From: Caldimonas manganoxidans ATCC BAA-369 | GTDB lineage: Bacteria > Pseudomonadota > Gammaproteobacteria > Burkholderiales > Burkholderiaceae_C | Direction: 5' to 3' | DNA: 64,000 bases | Assembly: GCF_000381125.1 (NCBI RefSeq) | Contig: NZ_KB905943.1 | Coordinates: 1 to 64,000 of the forward strand | Part shown: positions 54,686 to 64,000 of the stretch, one piece after another | How positions within the stretch are numbered: position 1 is the stretch's first letter | Layout: every line of letters begins with the position of its first letter | The notes under the pieces: model-generated | What the model was told of the DNA's origin: nothing | Database searches by the model: none | The model's input: only the letters and a program-made list of their open reading frames with translations | Translations under genes and position numbers: made by a program

Positions 54686-55239
54686 GCGGCAGTCTCGGAG
54701 GGTTGATGCAACCAAGCGAGCACTTGTTCGCGCAAGCGCTCCAAGGGCAAGGTGGCGTCCAGACGCAGCACGCCCGGCTCTCCCACCGGGGATTCCAGCG
54801 TGGCGAACTGGCTGGCCACCAGGCTGGGCGAGAAAAAATGCCCCGCACGGGCGGCCACGCGCTGCCGGGCGGTGGGCTCGTCCAGTTCGAGATAGGCGAA
54901 ATGCACACCGGGCCGGGCGGCACGCAGCCGATCCCGGTAGCGCTGTCTGAGCGCCGAACACGTCAGCACCACGCCATCGGGCCGCTCGGCCAGCAACTGC
55001 CCCAGCCGCGTCAGCCATCCTTGGCGGTCGGCATCGGTCAAGGCAATGCCAGCTTTCATCTTGGCCACGCTTTCGGGCGAGTGGTAATCGTCGCCTTCCA
55101 GCAAAGGCCAATTCAAAGCCTCGGCGCAGGCGCGGCCCAGGCTGGATTTGCCGCAGCCGGCCACACCCATCACCACCAGGGCGGTGGCCGTCGGGGCCGA
55201 AGGCGGATTGGTAGCGCTGTCCAACAAAGATCGATGCAT
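54682..55239 (-). CDS. gntK: Gluconokinase GntK
   Basis: GntK (185 residues) phosphorylates gluconate to 6-phosphogluconate, the substrate of Edd. It is a P-loop kinase of the thermoresistant gluconokinase family: VVMGVAGCGKSSLGRACAEAL (Walker A at about 25-33), LEGDDYHSPESVAKM, LTCSALRQRYRDRLR and the GHFFSPSLVASQFATLE segment. The ATG at 55239 is preferred; an in-frame TTG at 55263 lacks a ribosome site. It is divergent from the LacI-family regulator gene. Confidence 0.93.
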   Translation of the reverse strand: MHRSLLDSATNPPSAPTATALVVMGVAGCGKSSLGRACAEALNWPLLEGDDYHSPESVAKMKAGIALTDADRQGWLTRLGQLLAERPDGVVLTCSALRQRYRDRLRAARPGVHFAYLELDEPTARQRVAARAGHFFSPSLVASQFATLESPVGEPGVLRLDATLPLERLREQVLAWLHQPSETAA

Positions 55240-55322
55240 CGGATCGGCAGGCTGTGCGGCCAAATCACGTAGGAGAAGGCCAGGGGAGGGTGAATGACGG
55301 GATCGAGGGGTTGTGCAGGGTG

Positions 55323-55373
55323 CTTGGTAGCGCTATCCTAGACCAAGTTTTCATCGCGTTACCTAGGGTTAAC
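55323..55373 (+). promoter_or_regulatory. Operator region between gntK and its LacI-family regulator
   Basis: The near-palindrome GTTACCTAGGGTTAAC (55358-55373) lies two bases before the regulator start. An inverted pair CTTGGT/ACCAAG (55323-55328, 55342-55347) lies just upstream. The pieces ACCAAGTT and GTTACCTA recur fused in the edd promoter (43532-43543). Probable autoregulatory and gntK operator. Confidence 0.5.
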
Positions 55374-55375
55374 CC

Positions 55376-56401
55376 TTGGATTCCTCCTCCCGCAAACGCC
55401 GCTCCAGCGGTCGTGTCACCTTGCAAGACGTGGCCCGCGAGGCGCAGGTCAGCCCGATCACCGCCTCCAGGGCTCTGCGTGGCGAGCGGGGGGTCGCCCC
55501 GGAATTGGTGCAGCGGGTACGCGCCGCCGTCGATCGCCTGGGCTATGTGCCCGATCCGGCGGCGCGGGCCTTGGCCTCGCAGCGTGGCACGCAGGTGCCG
55601 GTGCTGGTGCCCATGCTGTCCAATGCCCTGTTCGTCGATGTGCTGGAGGCGGTGCATCGGGTGCTGTTTCCTGCCGGATACCAGCCGATGATCGGCGTGA
55701 CCCACTACGACGCGCAGGAGGAGGAGCAATTGCTGCGCAGCTACCTGGCGCATCGGCCTGCCGGCCTGTTGGTCACCGGCTTCGATCGCACCGAGGCGGC
55801 TCGGCGCTTGATCGCCGCCAGCGGCGTGCCTTGTGTGCACTTGATGGAAACCACCGAGGCGCCAGGCGTGTATTGCGTGGGCTTCTCACAGACCGAGGCC
55901 GGGGCGGATCTGACGCGCCACTTGTTGTCGCGCGGCCATCGGCGCATCGCGTTCATCGCCGCCCAGCTCGACCCGCGCACGATGCAGCGCGCCGAGGGCT
56001 ATCGCCGTGCTTTGCGGCAGGCGCAATGCTACGACCCTTCGCTGGAGCTGCTCAGTCCGCAACGGTCGTCCATCGCCCTGGGGGCGCAGCTGTTGGAGCA
56101 GTTGCTGCGCCTGCGGCCGGACACGCAGGCGGTGTTCTTCAACAATGACGACTTGGCCCAAGGCGGCTTGTTGGCGGCACAGCGCCTGGGGCTGAAGGTG
56201 CCGCAACAGCTAGCCGTGGCCGGCTTCAACGATCTGGCCGGTAGCGATCAAATGCTGCCGCCATTGACCACCGTGCGCACGCCGCGCTGCGAGGTGGGCA
56301 CCGAAGGCGCGCGCATGTTGTTGCAGCTCATGGGCGGCCAGCGGCCTGCCCAGCCGTGTGTCCGTCTGGGCTATGAGGTGGTGGTGCGGCAAAGTACTTG
56401 A
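55376..56401 (+). CDS. LacI-family transcriptional regulator of gluconate genes (GntR-like)
   Basis: A 341-residue repressor. The helix-turn-helix is RVTLQDVAREAQVSPITASRALRGERGV, followed by the hinge LGYVPDPAARALASQ and a periplasmic-binding-like sensing domain with VPVLVPMLSNALFVDVLEAV, RPAGLLVTGFDRTEAARR, GHRRIAFIAAQ and VAVAGFNDLAGSD. The start is a TTG with AGGG seven bases upstream. LacI-family GntR proteins respond to gluconate or 6-phosphogluconate. Gene position and shared operator-like sequences suggest control of gntK-TRAP, edd-eda and itself. Confidence 0.88.
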   Translation: MDSSSRKRRSSGRVTLQDVAREAQVSPITASRALRGERGVAPELVQRVRAAVDRLGYVPDPAARALASQRGTQVPVLVPMLSNALFVDVLEAVHRVLFPAGYQPMIGVTHYDAQEEEQLLRSYLAHRPAGLLVTGFDRTEAARRLIAASGVPCVHLMETTEAPGVYCVGFSQTEAGADLTRHLLSRGHRRIAFIAAQLDPRTMQRAEGYRRALRQAQCYDPSLELLSPQRSSIALGAQLLEQLLRLRPDTQAVFFNNDDLAQGGLLAAQRLGLKVPQQLAVAGFNDLAGSDQMLPPLTTVRTPRCEVGTEGARMLLQLMGGQRPAQPCVRLGYEVVVRQST

Positions 56402-56509
56402 GTCTTCGCTCGGTTTTCAAGGACACTACACGGTTTGTCACTTCTATGCGGTACGACGCGTCGGCCCAAGGGGAGGTGCGGCGCGTGCCGCGCCGCCGAT
56501 TGCGGTTCG

Positions 56510-58147
56510 ATGTCCGAAACCGAAAAGACCGATTCCGCACCTCCATCGCCCGGGGAGCTGGACGATGTGTTGGCGCGGGCCCGTCGCGCGTTGGAAACCG
56601 GCCAGCCGGATCGCGCCCGCTCGTTGGCGCAACGGGCGCTGGCCGGTGCGCAAGCCTGTCTGCATCGGCCCAGCGAGGCGCGCGCGTTGGCCTGCCTGGC
56701 GTATTGCGACTGGCTCACGTCCCGCTTCCGGCGCGCGCAGGCCAGCAGCCGGCGTGCCGCGCAGTTGTTCCAACTGCTGGGCGACACCCCGGGGGAGGTG
56801 GATGCGCTGGTCACGCTCGCTGGGGCGGCCAGCTGTCTGGGGCACCATGAAGAAGCGGTCGAGGCGGCGCTGTTGGCCGTGCGTCTGATGGACCCCATGC
56901 CGTCTTCGGCGTCGGCCGTGCTGGCTCACCACGCCTTGGCCCAGGCGTATGCCTGGAGCCGCAGTTTCGAGGCCGCGGCCGAAGCCTTCGATCGGGCCGA
57001 ACAGGTGGCTGCGCAGTGCGACCCTCCGGAACCCACGCTGCAGATCCTGCTGCAACGGGCGCATGCAGAGGCACTGCGTCTGGTCGGCGAGCGTTTCTTC
57101 AAAGGCGAATTGCCCGATCGTGCGTGTTTCGAAGCCCTGCTGGCGCGTTGCGTGCAGCTGGCTCACGTGACCGGGGCCGAGGGCATTCAGCCCGGGCTGC
57201 TGAGCATGCACCGTGCGCTGCTGGCCACACTGGGCGGGCTTGCGGCATGTTGGCGAGGGGAGGCCACGCTGGCGCAGCGAGAGTTGTCCGAAGCCCGGCG
57301 GTGGTCGCGCGAGCCGTCGGCCAGCGCCTGGCTGCAGGCCCTGGAGCTGTGGGTGGAATGCGAATGGGCTTGGGACCGCGGCCGATTGGGGCCAGCCGTG
57401 CAGTGCGCCGCGCTGATGGTGGATGCGGCCATCCGGGTGGAGCACGAGGAACTGGCTTGCGTGGGGCAGTTGCTGCTGGCGCAGTTGCACGAATGCCAAG
57501 GCGACGAACGCGGGGCGTTGGAAGACCTCAAGCTGCTGCGACGGCGCGAAGAGCTCATCCGCGCCGAGAGCCTGGAGAGCCGCGCACGCGTGGTGAAGTG
57601 GCAACTCGAGCTGCGCGAGCGCGAGCAGACCTTGCAGCAGCTCGAAGCATCGTCCGAGCAGCTCGAGCGGCTCTCGCTCGAAGATGCGCTCACCGGCATT
57701 GCCAACCGGCGGCATTTCGAATGGCGCACGGCCGAGCGCCTGCGCAGCCGGGCCTTGGCAGGCCGGCCGTTGTCGATTGCGCTGATCGATGTGAATGACT
57801 TCAAGCAGGTCAACGACCGGCACTCGCACCGCGTGGGTGATCAGGTGTTGTGCACCATTGCGCGCATCTTGTGCAGCCATGTGCGCGAGAACGATTTGCC
57901 GGCGCGTTTGGCCGGCGACGAGTTCGTCGTCGCTTTTTGGGACTCGGACGAGCGTGTGGCTCGCCAGGCCTGTGAGCGCATCGAGGCCGCCGTGGTCGAT
58001 CACGATTGGGACAGCCTCTCGCCTGGCCTGCGTGTGAGCATCAGCGTGGGCGTGGCCCAGGCCCGCCCAGGCGATACCATCGCCCAGCTCGTGCACCGCG
58101 CTGACGAGGCCATGTACGGCGCCAAGGCCGCACGCCGGCGCCTCTGA
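56510..58147 (+). CDS. Cytoplasmic diguanylate cyclase with TPR-like sensing region
   Basis: A 545-residue protein with no membrane helix. Residues ~15-350 are an all-helical, tetratricopeptide-like repeat region (pairs such as ALETGQPDRARSLAQRALAG and LGHHEEAVEAALLAVRLMD). A coiled coil (about 355-395) leads to the GGDEF domain: DALTGIANRRHFE, LIDVNDFKQVNDRHSHRVGDQVL, and an AGDEF active-site variant with the inhibitory RxxD site (REND) five residues before it. AGDEF cyclases can be active. TPR-type regions usually sense protein partners or peptides. The ATG at 56510 is used. Confidence 0.87.
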   Translation: MSETEKTDSAPPSPGELDDVLARARRALETGQPDRARSLAQRALAGAQACLHRPSEARALACLAYCDWLTSRFRRAQASSRRAAQLFQLLGDTPGEVDALVTLAGAASCLGHHEEAVEAALLAVRLMDPMPSSASAVLAHHALAQAYAWSRSFEAAAEAFDRAEQVAAQCDPPEPTLQILLQRAHAEALRLVGERFFKGELPDRACFEALLARCVQLAHVTGAEGIQPGLLSMHRALLATLGGLAACWRGEATLAQRELSEARRWSREPSASAWLQALELWVECEWAWDRGRLGPAVQCAALMVDAAIRVEHEELACVGQLLLAQLHECQGDERGALEDLKLLRRREELIRAESLESRARVVKWQLELREREQTLQQLEASSEQLERLSLEDALTGIANRRHFEWRTAERLRSRALAGRPLSIALIDVNDFKQVNDRHSHRVGDQVLCTIARILCSHVRENDLPARLAGDEFVVAFWDSDERVARQACERIEAAVVDHDWDSLSPGLRVSISVGVAQARPGDTIAQLVHRADEAMYGAKAARRRL

Positions 58148-60367
<2,220 letters not shown>

Positions 60368-60576
60368 CCGGTGGGCCGGGCCATCGAGGGCGTGCTCACC
60401 CGGGGCGGGCAGGTCGCGGCGGGCCGGCCTGCGCGCTGGGGCCGGCGTGGCCATGGGCGGATGAGGGCAAACCCGAGCCCCGGAACGTGGGGGGCGGGAG
60501 CGGGGCGATGAACGCTGGCGCGGGGCACGCCCCTAGACTCCTTCGCAGGTGGAAGCGCAGTCCTGGAGAAGCCGCC

Positions 60577-62232
60577 ATGCTGCACCTTCGCGCGGTGCCG
60601 TTTCGATGGAAGGTGGCTGCTTTGCCCGCGTTCGGCAGCATCGGCGTGACCCTGGTGGTGGCTTGGGCCCAGGTTCATCTGACCAGCGAGCGCATCGTGC
60701 AGGAGGCCGGGCGGGAAGTGGCCAGCGTGGCGATGGCCGTGGCCGAACGGCTCTCGCGAGAGATGGCCGCGCGGGGGGCGGAGGTGCAGCTGCTGGCCTC
60801 CATCCGTGCGCAGCAACCTGACAGTGCACCCAATGAGGTGCGCCATCAGCTCGAATTGCTCCAGCATCATGTGCCCAGCTACGCGTGGATCGGCTGGCTC
60901 GATGCGGAAGGCCGCGTGCTGGCGGCCACCGGCGGGTTGCTCGAAGGCAGCCTGTTGGCGCATCGGCCCGTGTTCATGCAAGGGCGCCAGGGGCTGTGGT
61001 TTGGGGATGTGCATCCGGCGGTGGTGTTGCAGCGGCTGCTCCAGCCCCACGGGGGCGAGACCTTGAGATTCGTCGATGTGGCCACGCCGGTGCACGATGC
61101 GCAGCGGCGTCTGCGCGGTGTCCTGGCGGCGCACCTGGGGTGGCGCTGGGCGCAAGAGGTGGCCGTCGATGTCTTGCGTCCCTATGAAAACCGGCATCGG
61201 CTGGAGGTGCTCATCGTCGATGCACAGGGGCAGGTGATCCTCGGGCCGCAAGCCATGCGCCAGCGGCCCGTGCCCGTCGATCCACGCGTCTTGCCAGCAC
61301 CGGGATCACCCTATCGCTTGCTGCGCTGGGACGATGGCACCGAAGCGATGACGGCCGTGGCCAACAGCGGCCCACAGGGGGTATTCCCTGGCCTGGGCCG
61401 GCGTGTGGTGGTGCGCCAGCCCATCGATGTGGCCCTGGGGCAAGCGCGTCAGGCCGGCCAGCAAATCGTCGCCTGGGGCGCGGGGGTGGGGCTGGCCTTT
61501 CTGGCGCTGGGGCTGTGGCTGGCGCGCCGGGTGTCGCAACCGGTGCATCAGCTGCTGCGCAGCACAGGGGGCTTGCAGCATGCCGGCTCCGGGGCTGGCA
61601 TGGGCGCGGATCGGCGTCAGGTGGATGTGCGCTGGGTCGCCGAGTTGATGCAGCGCATGGACCGAGATTTGGCGGTGCGCGAGCACGAAGTGCGTCGGCT
61701 GCGCCACGAGGCCACGCATGATCCGCTCACCGGCTTGCCCAACCGGGCCTATCTGGCGGCCTTGCTCGACCAGGCGACCGCGGCCGTGCAAGAAACGCGC
61801 GAGCTGGTGGTGTTGTGCATGGATCTCGACGACTTCAAGGGCGTGAACGACCGCCATGGTCATGAGGTCGGTGATGCCGTGTTGTGTGAGGTGGCCCGGC
61901 GGCTGCGCAGCCTGCTGCGCGAGCAAGACGTGCCGGTGCGACTGGGCGGTGACGAATTCCTCGTGCTGGCGCAGGCCGCGCCGGGCGACGGACCGCGCTT
62001 GGCCGACACCATGGCCGCGCGCATCGTGCGGGCGCTGGGCGAGCCGGCACGTGTGGGCGCGCTCACCATTGCCCTGGGCGGCAGCGTCGGAGCCGTGGTG
62101 TGGCGCAGCGACGCGCAAATCTCATTGCAGACGGCCTGGACGCGCGCCGACCAGGCGCTGTATCGGGCCAAATCCGAAGGCAAGTCCCGCTGGTGTCGCT
62201 TGCCGCTGGAGCCGCAGATGCCCGCATCTTGA
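60577..62232 (+). CDS. Membrane diguanylate cyclase with periplasmic CACHE-like sensor
   Basis: A 551-residue protein: first membrane helix at about 12-34, a ~270-residue periplasmic part with dCACHE-like segments (HHVPSYAWIGWLDAEGRVLAATGG, GVLAAHLGWRWAQ), second helix at about 300-322, a short linker, and a GGDEF domain. The catalytic motif is intact (GGDEF in RLGGDEFLVLA) with the RxxD inhibitory site (REQD) before it; DPLTGLPNRAYLA and DLDDFKGVNDRHGHEVGD are also standard. It should make c-di-GMP in response to a small extracellular ligand. The ATG at 60577 has GGAG eight bases upstream. Confidence 0.9.
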   Translation: MLHLRAVPFRWKVAALPAFGSIGVTLVVAWAQVHLTSERIVQEAGREVASVAMAVAERLSREMAARGAEVQLLASIRAQQPDSAPNEVRHQLELLQHHVPSYAWIGWLDAEGRVLAATGGLLEGSLLAHRPVFMQGRQGLWFGDVHPAVVLQRLLQPHGGETLRFVDVATPVHDAQRRLRGVLAAHLGWRWAQEVAVDVLRPYENRHRLEVLIVDAQGQVILGPQAMRQRPVPVDPRVLPAPGSPYRLLRWDDGTEAMTAVANSGPQGVFPGLGRRVVVRQPIDVALGQARQAGQQIVAWGAGVGLAFLALGLWLARRVSQPVHQLLRSTGGLQHAGSGAGMGADRRQVDVRWVAELMQRMDRDLAVREHEVRRLRHEATHDPLTGLPNRAYLAALLDQATAAVQETRELVVLCMDLDDFKGVNDRHGHEVGDAVLCEVARRLRSLLREQDVPVRLGGDEFLVLAQAAPGDGPRLADTMAARIVRALGEPARVGALTIALGGSVGAVVWRSDAQISLQTAWTRADQALYRAKSEGKSRWCRLPLEPQMPAS

Positions 62233-62237
62233 GGCAT

Positions 62238-62267
62238 TTGTTTATAACCTGAGGTGATCCTTAGAAT
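62238..62267 (+). promoter_or_regulatory. Probable sigma-70 promoter of hpaR
   Basis: TTGTTT (62238-62243) and TAGAAT (62262-62267) are 18 bases apart in an AT-rich patch about 40 bases before the hpaR start. Spacing and hexamers fit a vegetative promoter. Confidence 0.5.
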
Positions 62268-62308
62268 ATGTGAAGTAATTGCTTCTTGTTGCCGAATCAA
62301 GGACGCCC

Positions 62309-62824
62309 ATGCCCGCTGTCATCGGCCACCGCAATCTGCCTGACGCGCTGCTGCGCGCGCGTGAATCGGTGATGCGGTATTTCCGTCCCAACCTCAAGGT
62401 GGCCGGTGTGACCGAGCAGCAGTGGCGGGTGATCCGCGTGCTGTCCGACCGGGGTGATCTGGAAGTGGGGCAGATCGCGGCAGCTGCCTGCATCCCTGGG
62501 CCCAGCCTCACCGGCGTGCTCGAACGCATGGAACGCGATGACTGGGTGCGGCGCTATCGCATCTCGACCGATCAGCGCAAGGTGATCGTCGAGCTCACAC
62601 CCAAGGCCCGCCGTCTGGTGCAGCGCATGCTCAGTCGCATCGATGAACGCTACCGGGTCATCGAGGCTCAACTGGGGGCGCAGACGCTCGACACCTTGCA
62701 TGCCCTGCTCGAGCGCGTGGCCGCTTTGCCCGACCCGGCGGCCCCTGCGCCGGTGAAGCTGCCGGTGCGGCGCCGGCCGAAAGCCAAGGCCACTGACGGA
62801 CCGGCGGTGGCCGATGCCGCCTGA
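62309..62824 (+). CDS. hpaR: MarR-family regulator HpaR-like
   Basis: A 171-residue winged-helix repressor. The start HRNLPDALLRARESVMRYFRP, then LTEQQWRVIRVL-like VTEQQWRVIRVLSDRGDLEVGQIAAAACIPGPSLTGVLERMERDDWVRR, is typical of HpaR, the repressor of homoprotocatechuate degradation. The C-terminal tail from about 140 is Pro/Lys/Ala-rich and variable. No hpa catabolic genes are in the window, so the target is unknown; related MarR proteins control stress and aromatic-acid genes. AAGGAC precedes the ATG at 62309. Confidence 0.82.
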   Translation: MPAVIGHRNLPDALLRARESVMRYFRPNLKVAGVTEQQWRVIRVLSDRGDLEVGQIAAAACIPGPSLTGVLERMERDDWVRRYRISTDQRKVIVELTPKARRLVQRMLSRIDERYRVIEAQLGAQTLDTLHALLERVAALPDPAAPAPVKLPVRRRPKAKATDGPAVADAA

Positions 62825-62833
62825 GCCCACGCC

Positions 62834-63706
62834 TCAGCGGCCGAAACGGCCGGCATGCAAATCTTGCACGGCCTGGATGATCTGCGCCTGGCTGTTCATC
62901 ACGAAGGGGCCGTATTGCACGATGGGCTCGCGCAACGGCTTGCCCGCCAGCAGCAGGGCGCGGCTGTCGGTGCTGGCGTGCAAGACCACGCCATCGCCTT
63001 CGTTGTGCAGGATGGCCATGCGGCCGGCATTCACCTCGGTGCCGCCGAGCTTCACTTGGCCACGGTAGACGTAGACGAAGGCATTGTGCTCGGGGGGCAG
63101 CGGCTGAGCCAGGTGCGCTCCGGCGGCCAGGTGCACGTCCAGGTACAGCGGCGCCGTGGCTGGGCGCTGCACCGCACCGGCCACGCCATGGCTGCGTCCG
63201 GCGATCACGCGCACACGCACGCCCTCGGCCTGGAACTCAGGGATGTCTTGGCTGCGGATGTCCCGATACCACGGTTCGCACATCTTGTCGCGAGCCGGCA
63301 GGTTCAGCCACAGCTGGAAACCCTCCATGCGGCCTTCCTCTTGCTCGGGCAATTCGGAGTGGATCACGCCGCGGCCGGCGGTCATCCATTGCACGTCGCC
63401 CGGACCGAGCAGGCCCTCGTGGCCAGCGCTGTCGCGATGGCGCATCCGACCGGCGATCATGTAGGTGACCGTCTCGAAGCCGCGATGCGGGTGGTCTGGA
63501 AACCCCCCGATGTAATCCTCGGGACGGTCGGTGCCGAAGGCATCGAGCATCAGGAAGGGGTCGAGTCGATGCTGCAGATCTGAGGTCAGCACACGGGTGA
63601 GCTTCACGCCGGCGCCATCGGAGGTGGCCACGCCGGCCACCAGCCGCTCCACGCGGCGGGGCTGCTCAACCCTTTCCAAAGGGGAGGTCGCAAGGATGGC
63701 GGTCAT
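62834..63706 (-). CDS. Pirin-like bicupin protein
   Basis: A 290-residue pirin. The N-terminal cupin holds the iron ligands in FPDHPHRGFETVTYMIAG and MTAGRGVIHSELPE, and is preceded by DPFLMLDAFG; the C-terminal cupin has VHLAAGAHLAQPLPPEHNAFVYVYRG. Bacterial pirins act as quercetinase-like enzymes or stress-related regulators; the precise role here is unknown. AAAGGAA precedes the ATG at 63706. It lies 33 bases upstream of azoR's end, on the same strand. Confidence 0.93.
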   Translation of the reverse strand: MTAILATSPLERVEQPRRVERLVAGVATSDGAGVKLTRVLTSDLQHRLDPFLMLDAFGTDRPEDYIGGFPDHPHRGFETVTYMIAGRMRHRDSAGHEGLLGPGDVQWMTAGRGVIHSELPEQEEGRMEGFQLWLNLPARDKMCEPWYRDIRSQDIPEFQAEGVRVRVIAGRSHGVAGAVQRPATAPLYLDVHLAAGAHLAQPLPPEHNAFVYVYRGQVKLGGTEVNAGRMAILHNEGDGVVLHASTDSRALLLAGKPLREPIVQYGPFVMNSQAQIIQAVQDLHAGRFGR

Positions 63707-63739
63707 GGCGGGTTCCTTTCGCGATGAACGGACGGGGCT

Positions 63740-64000
63740 TCAGGCCAGCGCGGCCTCGATGTCTGCTTGCGCTTGCGCCAATGCCCGTTGCTCGGCCTCG
63801 GCGCCCAGCGCCAGCCCCTCGGCGTAGATGAACTCCACATCGGTCATGCCCAGGAAGCCCAGCACGGTCTTCAAGTAGGGCACTTGGCTGTCCGACGGCT
63901 GGTTGCGGTAAATGCCACCGCGGGTGAGCACGACATACACCTTTTTGCCCTTGAGCAGCCCCTCCGGGCCATGCTCGGTGTACCGGAAGGTCACCTTGGC
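63740..64000 (-). CDS. azoR: FMN-dependent NADH-azoreductase AzoR, C-terminal part (cut by window edge)
   Basis: The visible 86 residues end an AzoR-type flavodoxin-fold reductase: [27 protein letters not shown], then [35 protein letters not shown]. This matches the family's C-terminal part, which reduces quinones and azo compounds with NADH through FMN. The start lies beyond the right edge; an internal methionine at 63994 is not the true start because the reading frame and homology continue to 64000. Confidence 0.92.
   Translation of the reverse strand, partial: AKVTFRYTEHGPEGLLKGKKVYVVLTRGGIYRNQPSDSQVPYLKTVLGFLGMTDVEFIYAEGLALGAEAEQRALAQAQADIEAALA

Overview
This 64 kb window is a GC-rich chromosomal segment of a betaproteobacterium, most likely of the order Burkholderiales (Comamonadaceae or a close relative). 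The gene families and their order point there: ybgC-tolQRA, glyA-nrdR with minor pilins and riboflavin genes, a DUF502 protein, an HpaR-type MarR regulator and a TssQ lipoprotein. I see no rRNA, tRNA, insertion sequence, prophage or CRISPR array. The species cannot be named from the sequence alone.

Layout. 1-5090 (minus strand): the start of a type VI secretion VgrG, the Tol envelope genes tolA, tolR, tolQ and ybgC, then a TssQ-like T6SS lipoprotein and a PEGA-domain Ser/Thr kinase. 5211-8458 (minus): a PLP aminotransferase, nusB, ribH and a RibBA/RibBX protein. 8734-18604 (plus): a nine-gene polyol operon made of a complete MtlEFGK-type ABC transporter, a ribitol-type and a D-arabinitol-type dehydrogenase, an AraC regulator, xylulokinase and a PfkB sugar kinase. 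18642-20455 (minus): ribE and ribD. 20565-29139: a FimT-like pseudopilin on plus and the type IV pilus minor pilin operon fimU-pilV-pilW-pilX-pilY1-pilE on minus. 29243-30968 (minus): nrdR and glyA. 31271-35059: lytic transglycosylase, ubiD, a structured intergenic region with a terminator, and a DUF218 protein. 35190-38464 (plus): msrA followed by an ABC ATPase and permease, a tiny Cys/His-rich exported protein and a DUF3299 protein. 38540-43360: hybrid histidine kinase, pdxH, a MobA-like nucleotidyltransferase and chaC. 43595-47334: Entner-Doudoroff edd-eda, gloA and an SDR. 47412-50445: PAS-methyl-accepting chemotaxis protein and an HD-GYP protein. 50480-51650: wreck of a TonB-dependent receptor and a DUF502 gene. 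51780-56401: TRAP transporter, gluconokinase and a LacI-family regulator. 56510-64000: two GGDEF proteins flanking a FadH-like oxidoreductase, then hpaR, a pirin and the end of azoR.

How the parts fit. The polyol operon should import mannitol/arabitol-type polyols, oxidise them to D-xylulose, D-ribulose or fructose, and phosphorylate the ketoses. The gluconate cluster (kinase, TRAP, LacI regulator) makes 6-phosphogluconate, which Edd and Eda split. Related GTTACCTA-type sequences before both edd and the regulator suggest one regulon. The riboflavin genes, usually neighbours, are here split into ribD-ribE and ribBA-ribH-nusB by the polyol operon.

Most interesting points: the msrA-ABC-DUF3299 module with its small four-cysteine protein (a possible metal-handling system), the hybrid pentitol/mannitol operon inside the rib region, the loss of the zinc cysteines in the RibBA C-domain, a TonB-receptor gene fossil, a candidate small RNA downstream of ubiD, and several perfect palindromic operators.
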